Below the pieces are notes generated by a model that saw only the letters and a list, made by a program, of their open reading frames with translations, searched no databases and was not told where the DNA came from. Below are positions 17,733 through 26,116 of a stretch of DNA of 64,000 nt, piece after piece. Positions within the stretch are counted from its first letter, which is position 1. Each line of letters begins with the position of its first letter. The stretch is from Desulfurococcaceae archaeon (GTDB lineage: Archaea; Thermoproteota; Thermoprotei_A; Sulfolobales; Ignisphaeraceae): NCBI GenBank assembly GCA_020832925.1, contig JAJHRF010000002.1:31425-95424 (forward strand), in the 5' to 3' direction. A program made the translations under genes and the position numbers.

Positions 17733-18879
17733 GATTTTCAAGGTAACAACTTTTGGAGAAAGCCACGGAGTTTTAATTGGTGTTGTTGTAGATGGTGTCC
17801 CAGCCGGATTACCGTTGACTGAAGATGATATAAACTTTGAGTTGAAGTTCCGTAGACCAGGAGCTTTATATACATCTCCGAGGATAGAGGAGGATAAGGC
17901 TAGGATTGTAAGTGGTGTACTTAACGGTAGGACTACAGGAGCTCCTATAGCTATAGTTGTTGAGAATAGAGATGTTGATACAAGTTACTACGAAGAGATA
18001 AAATATACGCCGAGGCCTAACCATGCTGATATGGCTTATATCTTTAGGTACGGTTTTGAGAACTGGGATTATAGAGGTGGGGGTAGGGCTAGTGGTAGAG
18101 AGACTGTAGCAAGAGTTGCTGCAGGTGCTATAGCTAAAAAACTCTTGATGTTAATAGGGACACAGGTTGCTTCTTGTGTAGAATCTATAGGGGAGGCGAC
18201 TATCGATGGAGATATAGATTTTGAGAATGCTCTTAAATCTCGTTTACTATCCACTAGAGCTTGTAGAAAAGAATATGATGAGAAGTTCAGAGTTCTACTT
18301 GAGTTAATTTCGAGTGAAGGTGATAGTGTAGGAGCTGTTATCAGAGGGATCGTTATCGATGTTCCGAGAGGTTTAGGAGAACCTGTGTTTGATAAAGTTA
18401 AAGCTGATTTAGCGAAAGCAATGTTCTCGATACCTGGTGTTGTAGGTTTTGAAATCGGGCTTGGGTTTAACGCGGCTTTGAAAAGAGGTAGCGAAGTTAT
18501 GGATGAGATAGTGGTTATGAATGGTGATATAAGGTGGAAAAAGAATATCTATGGAGGTATCCTTGGTGGGGTAACCACCGGGGAACCTATAGTATTTAGA
18601 GTAGCATTCAAACCAACAAGCTCTCTCAAAAAACCTATGAGAACTGTTGACCTAAGGACGATGAAAGAGGTAGAGATTGTTGTTAGAGGTAGACATGATC
18701 CCTGTATAGGTATTAGAGGAGCAGCTGTAGTAGAAGCTATGACTGCGCTAGTTCTTGTAGACCATGCGATGAGATCCGGGTTGATACCGACGACAAAACT
18801 TTCCCAGAAAGATATTGAGATAATTAGCGAGAGATGGGAGAGGTATAGAAGATGTCTGCTTGGGCAGGGATATCAGTAG
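17710..18879 (+). CDS. aroC: Chorismate synthase
   Basis: 389 residues. It begins [20 protein letters not shown], the first family signature, with the conserved His19. The RPNHADMAY and [12 protein letters not shown] signatures follow, and the C-terminal block ([24 protein letters not shown]) is intact. It eliminates phosphate from EPSP to give chorismate and needs reduced FMN; no flavin reductase is evident in the operon. The start lies 23 bases inside aroE; the end overlaps the shikimate kinase gene by 28 bases. Confidence 0.96.
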   Translation: [389 protein letters not shown]

Positions 18880-19652
18880 TCAACGCTCTTCCATCAGGAC
18901 TAGGAGCAGCTACTGCAATAAGTCTACGAGTAGATGCCACTCTATCTAATACCTGTACAGATAGTGAAAATCTATCGCAACTCGTGAAGACAATCCTAAA
19001 GTATTTCGAGAACCGCTATAGTTTACCTAAGTTTTGCGTAAAAATCCTATCTCAAGTACCGCCAGGTAGCGGTTTGAAGAGTAGTAGTGCTGTAGCTGTT
19101 GCATTGATCAAAGCTATTATCTACAAGTATTCTCTCTACGAACCTAATATACCTAGGTTAGCAGCTGAACTTTCAAAAATAGCTGGTGTATCTTTTACAG
19201 GTGCTTTAGATGATGCAGCTGCTGCTTACTACGGAGGTATTGTTTTTACCGATAATACCAATATGAAGATTATCAGGGTTGACGATGTAAGAGATGATTT
19301 AAATGTTGTTATCCTCATACCTAGAGATATCAAAAGACCGTATATAAGTTTAAACGAGATGAGAAGATACAGTAGCCTATTCAATACAATATTTGAGCGT
19401 GCATTTCAGGGAGATTTCTTCAAAGCTATGACGATGAACGGTATAGCTATAGCTAAGATCCTATACCCTAACCTCGAAGATATTATTGTTAAAGCTTTAA
19501 AACTTGGTGCACTAGCAGCTGGTGTATCAGGTAATGGTCCAAGCCTCTTTGCTGTGTGTAGAGAAGGTGATGAAGAGTTTTTTCAAGAGCTTTTCTCTAG
19601 CTACGGAGATGTGCTTAAGGCTAAGTTTGTAAGGTTTGGTGAAGAAATGTGA
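18852..19652 (+). CDS. aroK: Archaeal shikimate kinase, GHMP family
   Basis: 266 residues of the GHMP kinase superfamily, the archaeal non-homologous shikimate kinase. The phosphate-binding loop is QVPPGSGLKSSSAVAVAL (about 68-85), there is a mid-protein SFTGALDDAAAAYYGG block and the C-terminal SGNGPSLFAV motif. It phosphorylates shikimate at O3. Operon position between aroC and aroA supports shikimate over homoserine or mevalonate as substrate. It overlaps both neighbours. Confidence 0.94.
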   Translation: MSAWAGISVVNALPSGLGAATAISLRVDATLSNTCTDSENLSQLVKTILKYFENRYSLPKFCVKILSQVPPGSGLKSSSAVAVALIKAIIYKYSLYEPNIPRLAAELSKIAGVSFTGALDDAAAAYYGGIVFTDNTNMKIIRVDDVRDDLNVVILIPRDIKRPYISLNEMRRYSSLFNTIFERAFQGDFFKAMTMNGIAIAKILYPNLEDIIVKALKLGALAAGVSGNGPSLFAVCREGDEEFFQELFSSYGDVLKAKFVRFGEEM

Positions 19653-20890
19653 AAGCTGTGGTTGAGCCTTCGAAAGTTTTCGGAAAGATAAAAGCTCCTC
19701 AGTCAAAGAGCTATGCCATTAGATATATATTCTCAGCAATACTTACAGATATCGAGATTCTGAACCTTATTGAATCTAGCGATATAATTGACGCTATTAA
19801 TGCTGTATCGATATTCAGTATCAGAAGAGAGGGAACAAGGTTTCGTAGACCAGCAGAACTTTCATTGAGAAGCGATATGGTTTTCGTAAAAGGTTCTGCA
19901 ACTGTATTAAGGATGCTGATACCTATCGTAGCTGTTGTTGGAGGTAGGCTTCATATAGATGGTGGTGAAACGCTTAGGAGAAGACCTCTAAAAACTATTG
20001 TTAAAGCGCTATCGAGTAAGGGTATATCCTTCTCTAGTGATAGTCTACCGCTGATTATGGAAGGAAAGCTGAGGGATAACTACATAGAGCTAGACGGTAA
20101 TGAAAGTAGCCAATATATCACAGGTTTTATGTATGCATTTGCACTCAGTGGTGGGGGAACTATTGTTGTTAAACCTTCAATACCGTCGAAAATCTATATC
20201 TACTTAACAGCTCAAGTACTTAAGGAAATAGGGATCGATGTTCATGTCTATGAGAATAGAGTTGATGTAGAGGTATACGATAAACCGCGTAGCATTAGTG
20301 TAGAGGTTCCAGGAGACTTCTTACTCGCATCATTTTATGTTGCTGCATCTCTTATCACAGGTGGTGAGATAGAGATCTACGGATTACCGAAGCTAGGTAG
20401 AGATCCTAGGTATCACCCGATAGTCGATGTATATAGGGGTATGGGGGCTTATAGCGTGTTTAAAGATGGTGTATGGATAGCTTCTGCAGCTAGAGATTAT
20501 AGAGGTGTTGTAGTTGATGTTGAGCAAGATCCTGATATAGCTCCTTCGGTAGCCGCCCTAGCTAGCGTTGTGCAGGGGGAGACTATTCTCCTCAATGTCT
20601 CTAGACTTAGAATTAAGGAAAGCGATAGAATTGAGACTATAACAAACGTTTTACAGAGTTTCGGAGTAAAATGCTGGTTCGATGGCTCCAACATGCATAT
20701 CTATGGAGGTACTTTGAGGAGGTCTAGAATTGTATGCCCTGATGACCATAGAGTAGCTATGATGGGAGCCGCGATAGCGACAAAAGTTGGTGGGGAAATC
20801 GATAGAGCTGAATGTGTGGATAAAAGTAATCCAGGTTTTTGGTCAGATCTCATGAAGTTGAACATTAGAGTATCTCTGGTATCGTTATAG
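19649..20890 (+). CDS. aroA: EPSP synthase (3-phosphoshikimate 1-carboxyvinyltransferase)
   Basis: 413 residues with two inside-out alpha/beta domains. The N-terminal KAPQSKSYAIR (about 15-25) is the substrate-binding Lys-Ser loop. GSATVLRML corresponds to the family GTAMRFL region. RIKESDRIE and the C-terminal DDHRVAMMGA block are intact. It joins phosphoenolpyruvate to shikimate 3-phosphate. The start is GTG at 19649, overlapping the aroK stop (GTGA). The GSAT motif differs from the usual bacterial GNAGT. Confidence 0.94.
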   Translation: MKAVVEPSKVFGKIKAPQSKSYAIRYIFSAILTDIEILNLIESSDIIDAINAVSIFSIRREGTRFRRPAELSLRSDMVFVKGSATVLRMLIPIVAVVGGRLHIDGGETLRRRPLKTIVKALSSKGISFSSDSLPLIMEGKLRDNYIELDGNESSQYITGFMYAFALSGGGTIVVKPSIPSKIYIYLTAQVLKEIGIDVHVYENRVDVEVYDKPRSISVEVPGDFLLASFYVAASLITGGEIEIYGLPKLGRDPRYHPIVDVYRGMGAYSVFKDGVWIASAARDYRGVVVDVEQDPDIAPSVAALASVVQGETILLNVSRLRIKESDRIETITNVLQSFGVKCWFDGSNMHIYGGTLRRSRIVCPDDHRVAMMGAAIATKVGGEIDRAECVDKSNPGFWSDLMKLNIRVSLVSL

Positions 20891-20904
20891 TAGGGTTGTG
20901 TAAC

Positions 20905-21537
20905 ATGGTTAAGAGACCTTATATTGTTGCTTCAATACCTATTAAGAGTCTTGAGGATCTAGGTTTAGCGCTAGGTATAGAGGATGCTGATTTTGTTGAA
21001 CTTAGGCTTGATTACTATGAAAAACCTGAGGAGATTGAATACGAGGGGTTAAAGGGAAAGAAGTTTATAATGACTTTGAGAGAACCTGAGGAAGGTGGAT
21101 ATAGGAAGTTTAATCCATTTGTTAAGAAGAAGCTTATTAATATTTGGAGAGAATTCGGATTTATCTACGATGTTGAGATGAGATTTATTGAGAAATGGGG
21201 TATTGATTATGAAAACGCTATCGTATCTATCCATATCTTTGATGAAGTACCTCTAATAAGTAGTGTTATCAATACCATTGCTAAATATATAGATAAAGCT
21301 TTTGCTGTTAAAATCGCTGTTAAACCATTCAAAGGTTACAAAGTGTTTCTAGCTTCTTTACTAGAGTTAGGTGAAAATATAGCAGTTATGCCTATGGATG
21401 TCGATGAAGTTGAGAGAATTGCTTTTGCTTTACTAGGTTCAAAACTTGTCTACGGCTATGTAACACAGCCAACTGCTTCTGGGCAGCCTCATTATAAAAA
21501 ACTTATCGAAATCTTTAAAAAGATATTCACTAACTAG
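20905..21537 (+). CDS. aroD: 3-dehydroquinate dehydratase, type I
   Basis: About 210 residues. Counting from ATG 20905, the catalytic His is H110 in VSIHIF and the Schiff-base Lys is K136 in AFAVKIAV; VELRLDY and FIMTLREPEEGG are the usual early strands, and ATASGQP is present as PTASGQP near the end. It dehydrates 3-dehydroquinate. A TTG at 20896 would add three residues (MCN); I prefer ATG 20905. It lies between aroA and the prephenate dehydratase gene. It is shorter than the bacterial enzyme (about 250) but usual for archaea. Confidence 0.93.
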   Translation: MVKRPYIVASIPIKSLEDLGLALGIEDADFVELRLDYYEKPEEIEYEGLKGKKFIMTLREPEEGGYRKFNPFVKKKLINIWREFGFIYDVEMRFIEKWGIDYENAIVSIHIFDEVPLISSVINTIAKYIDKAFAVKIAVKPFKGYKVFLASLLELGENIAVMPMDVDEVERIAFALLGSKLVYGYVTQPTASGQPHYKKLIEIFKKIFTN

Positions 21538-21540
21538 AGT

Positions 21541-22608
21541 GTGATCTCTGTGAGCAAGGGTATGGATGAAGAGGTAAAGGTTCTAGATAGAGAGCTTGTA
21601 AAACTCTTAGTGAGAAGATTAGAGCTTTCGAAAAATATTGATGAAGCTAAACTTAGGTTACTCAATGTCGAAGCTTATAATAATCTAAAAGATACTCTTA
21701 TAGAGGCAGGGGTTTCAGAGTATTACGCATCTCTATTCGCAGGACTCTACATAGCTACTCTTAGTCGAGGTAATAGTGTAAAAATTGCATATCTTGGTCC
21801 TAGAGGATCTTTTTCAGAAGAAGCTACACTAAAGATATTCAAAAACATGAAAATCGTGTTGATACCTCAAAACAGTATTTCAGCTGTTTTCAGAGTTGTT
21901 GAGGAGGGAGATGCAGACTATGGTGTTGTCCCTTTAGAGAATTCTCTAGAGGGTAGCATAGGAGAGACTATAGATATGCTTGCAGAAACAAACCTGATGA
22001 TATGTGGAGATACAGAACTTAGGATAAAGCTAAATCTAATAGTTAAACCTGGTACAAAACTTGAAGATATAAAAGTTGTTGTTAGTAATCCCTATGCTTT
22101 AGGTCAAGCAAGAAGATTTATCGAAACATTCTTAAAGAATACTAAAGTAGAGATTGTTTCTAGTACAGCTGAAGCTGTTAAAATAGCTGTTTCAACAGAT
22201 GGTGTAGCAGCAATAGGCTCAGAATACGCTGCCATACTCTACAACGGTGAGATACTGCTACACAGTGTAGAAGATTATAGAGAGAACTATACTCGCTTCA
22301 TAGTAATTGGGAGAAAACCTCTCATAATTTCTAATAACACTAGCAATAGTTCGTATAGAACAGCTGCTATATTCATTGTTAAACATGAACCTGGAGCACT
22401 ATACAAAGCACTTCAACCATTTGCAGAAAGAAAAATAAATTTAACAAAAATAGAGTCTAGACCTATTAAAGGAAGACCTTGGGAATACAAATTCTTTATA
22501 GAATTCGAAGGAAACTTAGAAAATGTTAACATTTCTCAATCAATAGAAGAGCTTAAGAAAAGAACAGAATTCCTAAAAATACTTGGTTCATATCCACGGA
22601 TACCATAG
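21541..22608 (+). CDS. pheA: Prephenate dehydratase with N-terminal chorismate mutase-like domain and ACT domain
   Basis: 355 residues in three parts. An AroQ-like helical segment (about 8-80, LDRELVKLLVRRLELSKNI) comes first. The prephenate dehydratase domain (about 83-265) has YLGPRGSFSEEA, PLENSLEGSIGE and the catalytic NYTRF. The C-terminal ACT domain (about 275-350) has GALYKAL and the phenylalanine-binding ESRP motif (IESRPIKG). It makes phenylpyruvate from prephenate or chorismate and should be inhibited by phenylalanine through the ACT domain. The start is GTG 21541, 3 bases after the aroD stop; the internal GTG 21550 and ATG 21562 are possible. It is the last gene of the aromatic operon. 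Confidence 0.93.
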   Translation: MISVSKGMDEEVKVLDRELVKLLVRRLELSKNIDEAKLRLLNVEAYNNLKDTLIEAGVSEYYASLFAGLYIATLSRGNSVKIAYLGPRGSFSEEATLKIFKNMKIVLIPQNSISAVFRVVEEGDADYGVVPLENSLEGSIGETIDMLAETNLMICGDTELRIKLNLIVKPGTKLEDIKVVVSNPYALGQARRFIETFLKNTKVEIVSSTAEAVKIAVSTDGVAAIGSEYAAILYNGEILLHSVEDYRENYTRFIVIGRKPLIISNNTSNSSYRTAAIFIVKHEPGALYKALQPFAERKINLTKIESRPIKGRPWEYKFFIEFEGNLENVNISQSIEELKKRTEFLKILGSYPRIP

Positions 22609-22642
22609 GCACAGTCATTAGCTTCACTACCTGAATCTATAG

Positions 22643-23203
22643 CTAGTCATATCGTTGAATTTCTAGACTTTTTAAAGATATATCTATGTAGAATGGTGCT
22701 ATAGCGAATATCGATATAAGTTCTGGTATTGCTGCACCCGAAGGTATTCTATAGTATATGTGTAGTACCCAAGAGGTTACCGCTACTATTAGCAATACTA
22801 AAGCTGATACCCTCTTCACCGTGTTTCTCGAAATTAAGCTATATATGATTAGGGATGCTCCTAGAGATAAGAAGAATGCTACTGATACCCAGTAGTGAAG
22901 TTTTCCATAGACTTCATCGAAAACAGCTACAAGAATTAAGAAATACCCTGAAACACATAATGAAATTGCCAAAACCTTACTTATCCTAGTTATGAGTATA
23001 GTAGCTGTCAAAATTGCTAGCACACCACCAAGACTTAGACCAAGGTTAAATAGAGGTGCAACACTACTCCTAGTTGCATGACCTAGATCGCTCAAAGCAT
23101 TCTTCACGATATTGAACCACGGAGATAAAGCTATAGACACCGTTATCATGATGAGAGGTACAGCTAAACTAAATATAGGTAATACAAGTAAAGGTTTCTT
23201 CAT
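22643..23203 (-). CDS. DUF998-type membrane protein
   Basis: 186 residues with six predicted membrane helices. The SPWFNIVKNALSDLGH motif between helices 1 and 2 is characteristic of the DUF998 family, whose function is unknown. It is convergent with the aromatic operon (35-base gap). The gene is monocistronic, with no functional link to its neighbours that I can see. Confidence 0.75.
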   Translation of the reverse strand: MKKPLLVLPIFSLAVPLIMITVSIALSPWFNIVKNALSDLGHATRSSVAPLFNLGLSLGGVLAILTATILITRISKVLAISLCVSGYFLILVAVFDEVYGKLHYWVSVAFFLSLGASLIIYSLISRNTVKRVSALVLLIVAVTSWVLHIYYRIPSGAAIPELISIFAIAPFYIDISLKSLEIQRYD

Positions 23204-23385
23204 ATCGCTTCACCATAGAGCTACACCAAATACATAGAATAAAAACTGTTATCAGTATCCCCTACCGAAGCTAACCCATAGAAATCTCTGTACTTAACAC
23301 AGTTGTTGACAAGAACTTCGATAGTTAATCTTTAAAATTTTCTAACATTTTATATTCTAGGAGTTTTGAATAGGGTACACTATAT

Positions 23386-24081
23386 ATGAGCGTAGATGTA
23401 GAGTTAAAGCGAAAGTTTTTAGAGTTTTTGAAAAGTGATGAGGAGTTTAGGTTAGCTGTAGCTGGTTTAATAGGTCTAGATACTATTATCAGCGAGTTGA
23501 AGAAGCTTAGAGAAGATTTCTTAACTTTTGTTAATATTCAGGAGAAGAGATGGGAAGAGAACAATAAGCGTTGGGAAGAGAATAATAGGAGATGGGAAGA
23601 AGCTTATAAAAGATTTGAATCTCTAGAAAACGAACTTAAAAAACTTAGAGAAGATTTTAATAAGCTTTATGAAAGTGTTATGAGGAGGATGGATTCTTTC
23701 GAAAGAAGACTTCAAGCTTTAGGTGCTAGATGGGGTATAGAGTCTGAGGAAGCTTTTAGAAATGCTATGAAAGGTGTTGTTGAAGAACTTCTTGGTGTTG
23801 CTAAAGTTGAGAAATGGGTATACTTCGATGAGAAAGGTGAGGTACTAGGATATCCATCGCGGATAGAGGTAGACATAACTATAAAAGACAATGCACATAT
23901 TCTTATAGAGGTTAAGTCAAGTGCATCTGATGCAGATATTTCTAAATTATGGAGAATAGGAAAACTATACGAAAAAGTAACAGGTATTAAACCGAAGCTA
24001 ATCATGGTAACACCATTCATAGACGAAGACGGTATAGAGACAGCTAAGATCCTTGGTGTAGAGGTATATACAAAAACATAG
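23386..24081 (+). CDS. Coiled-coil protein with PD-(D/E)XK nuclease-like domain (DUF3782-like)
   Basis: 231 residues. Residues about 32-110 form a long coiled coil, including three near-repeats of RWEENN (55-72). The C-terminal 115 residues carry a PD-(D/E)XK core: RWGIESEEAF helix, D163 in IEVDITI, and E175-V-K177 in LIEVKSS, then LIMVTPF. All three metal-site residues are present, so nuclease activity is possible but unproven; such proteins are very abundant in crenarchaea and uncharacterised. A TATA element (ATTTTATATT near 23348) precedes the ATG by about 35 bases. Confidence 0.7.
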   Translation: MSVDVELKRKFLEFLKSDEEFRLAVAGLIGLDTIISELKKLREDFLTFVNIQEKRWEENNKRWEENNRRWEEAYKRFESLENELKKLREDFNKLYESVMRRMDSFERRLQALGARWGIESEEAFRNAMKGVVEELLGVAKVEKWVYFDEKGEVLGYPSRIEVDITIKDNAHILIEVKSSASDADISKLWRIGKLYEKVTGIKPKLIMVTPFIDEDGIETAKILGVEVYTKT

Positions 24082-24156
24082 AGTTGATTTTCATGAATTT
24101 CAATATATCTCTAAATTGTTACCCTAAATCTTTATCTTTATGGTCTATACCCTGTA

Positions 24157-24945
24157 TTATCGAAATACTTTAGATAGCCATTCTATTGTTGATATAAATG
24201 AAGGTCCGAAGTGTGCTAGATTTACATATCTACTTTCTACTACTAAGATAATCTTGTTTTCTTTGAATGCTTTTGTTGTTGAAAGTTCTTTTCTTATACT
24301 TCTATACTCCTCCAACGTTATCTTGTTCATCTCGGGTTCTATGTTTACGATTACTAGCTCTGGGTTTCTTTCAATTATATCTTCGTTTCTTGGGTTGAAG
24401 AATTCTTTTGGTGTATCGTAGAATATGTTTTCTCCTCCAGCAATCCTCACCCCATCGTCGATGTACGTTAACGATCCTGCTGTTGAATACGTTTTATCAG
24501 GCCATAGATACTCAATATATGTCCTGATTCTCTTTTCCCTTCCCGTTTTCTTGATAATCTCGGCTATTCTCTCAGTTAGTTTATCAGCTAGTTCTCTAGA
24601 TTCATAGTATCTACCTACGATTGCTCCGATGTCTAGCACTATATGGGATATTATTGCGTTTACATTTGTTGGTAGAGGTACTAGGTATACGTTAAACTCT
24701 GCTGATTTTACTTGGTGGAAAATTTTATCGTGAACTCTAGATTGTAGGAAAACTATATCTGGGTTAAGCTTCTTCAGCTTATCGATAGGTACATATGTAT
24801 AGGTACCTGCTATCTCTTTATCCACAGGGTTTCTAAGGTATAGTCTACACCATGGTGTAACCCCGACAATCTCATCTTCTAAACCTAGTTCAACTAGTGT
24901 TTCGGTTACAGAAGGTGATAAACTGACGATTCTCGTATATTTCAC
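24157..24945 (-). CDS. BtuF-like corrinoid-binding protein without signal peptide
   Basis: 262 residues of the periplasmic-binding-protein-2 (helical backbone) fold. It begins MKYTRIVSLSPSVTETLVELG, as in mature BtuF, with GVTPWC and LNPDIVFLQ typical of cobalamin binders. There is no signal peptide, lipobox or membrane helix, so it would stay in the cytoplasm unless the start is misjudged; the start is GTG 24945, and upstream codons up to the divergent promoter show no hydrophobic stretch. It is divergent from cobT across 70 bases and so is probably part of corrinoid salvage, perhaps as a carrier or sensor (inference). Confidence 0.7.
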   Translation of the reverse strand: MKYTRIVSLSPSVTETLVELGLEDEIVGVTPWCRLYLRNPVDKEIAGTYTYVPIDKLKKLNPDIVFLQSRVHDKIFHQVKSAEFNVYLVPLPTNVNAIISHIVLDIGAIVGRYYESRELADKLTERIAEIIKKTGREKRIRTYIEYLWPDKTYSTAGSLTYIDDGVRIAGGENIFYDTPKEFFNPRNEDIIERNPELVIVNIEPEMNKITLEEYRSIRKELSTTKAFKENKIILVVESRYVNLAHFGPSFISTIEWLSKVFR

Positions 24946-24968
24946 CGTGTGGTTAGGGTAGCCATATA

Positions 24969-24982
24969 GATTTTTAAATTTT
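24969..24982. promoter_or_regulatory. Shared A/T-box promoter between the BtuF-like gene and cobT
   Basis: GATTTTTAAATTTT is near-symmetric and can serve as a TATA box on both strands. It lies about 40 bases before the GTG of cobT and about 28 bases before the start of the divergent BtuF-like gene, so the two directions may be co-regulated. Confidence 0.4.
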
Positions 24983-25015
24983 GTTTACAACTACGTTATC
25001 GATACCTCTTCATCG

Positions 25016-26116
25016 GTGATCGTTTTGGGTAGAAACTTTAGAGGGATCATAACTGTTAGAGGAGGTATTGGCGAAGAGCTTCTGTATGAAGAATCTATGT
25101 GTATATACGTTATAGCATCTACAAAGACTTCAACAATCCCAGGTATATCGTTAGCTGGTCAAGCTCCTCTACTCACCTTATTCACACCTGCTCTAGATGT
25201 TGAATATCTTTACCATGGCAAACCTGTGTCTTTTTCTATCATACCTACAACTCCTGAAGGGATCCCTACCCCTGCTATCATAACGCGTACAGCTCTCAAA
25301 CTATCTAATACACCTTTCATTGTTGTTGATGCAGGTTCCTTTGTAGAGCCTAAGATACCTACTCTAAAGCTTTCCTCTAGATCTGTTGGGGGTAGGATAG
25401 ATATTGAAGATGCTCTTCCCCCGGGAACATCTAGGAGATTATTCGAGGAAGCTAAAGATATTGGTAGAACTCTAGGTTCTTTCGTTGATGTAGTTGTTGT
25501 TGGGGAGAGTATGCCTGGAGGAACAACAACAGCTTTAGCTATAGTCAAAGCTTTAGGTTTCGGGGATTATAATGTTGTTAGCAGTTCTTCAAAACATAAC
25601 CCTGTAGATCTTAAGAAGAATGTTGTTGAGAAAGCTCTTAACAGATTAGGTTTTGAGAAAGATCCTTTCAAGGTGAACGATGTTCTCGGAGATCCTCTAC
25701 ACATAACTATCGCTGGTATAGCTCTAGGAGTAATTGAGAAAGGGTCTACTGTTGTTCTAGCTGGTGGTACTCAGATGCTTGCAACTCTATCCCTTATAAA
25801 GAGTATAGATCCTCGTTTTAGTGGAGAAAGAGTTGTTCTAGCTACTACTAGATGGATATACATAGATAAAGGTAGAGAGATACTCAGTATCCTAGACAAG
25901 CACTTCCCTAACATAACTTTTACATATGTAGATCTAAACTTCTCTGATGCTCCTTATAAAGGTCTTAGAGCTTATGAAGAAGGTTTTGTTAAAGAAGGTG
26001 TAGGAGCTGGTGGAACAGCTTTCTTAGCTCTGCTTAGAGGAGTTGATGTAGAGGATCTGAAGAAAGGTATATACGAAGAGTATAGAGGTATCGTAGGTTC
26101 TGGCGATACTCTATGA
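25016..26116 (+). CDS. cobT: Archaeal CobT (nicotinate-nucleotide:base phosphoribosyltransferase type)
   Basis: 366 residues of the archaeal CobT family. GESMPGGTTTALA, SSSKHNPVDLKK and VVLAGGTQMLATLSLI match the phosphoribosyltransferase core, and GAGGTAFLALLRG lies near the end. It would activate the lower-ligand base of the cobamide as its ribotide. The start is GTG 25016. It begins a tightly packed operon and overlaps the next gene by 4 bases (ATGA). The family is less well characterised than bacterial CobT, so the accepted base is open. Confidence 0.88.
   Translation: MIVLGRNFRGIITVRGGIGEELLYEESMCIYVIASTKTSTIPGISLAGQAPLLTLFTPALDVEYLYHGKPVSFSIIPTTPEGIPTPAIITRTALKLSNTPFIVVDAGSFVEPKIPTLKLSSRSVGGRIDIEDALPPGTSRRLFEEAKDIGRTLGSFVDVVVVGESMPGGTTTALAIVKALGFGDYNVVSSSSKHNPVDLKKNVVEKALNRLGFEKDPFKVNDVLGDPLHITIAGIALGVIEKGSTVVLAGGTQMLATLSLIKSIDPRFSGERVVLATTRWIYIDKGREILSILDKHFPNITFTYVDLNFSDAPYKGLRAYEEGFVKEGVGAGGTAFLALLRGVDVEDLKKGIYEEYRGIVGSGDTL

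Noticed and set aside
24140-24421. Plus-strand ORF opposite the BtuF-like gene
   Set aside because: It covers the 3' half of a clear periplasmic-binding-fold gene on the minus strand.
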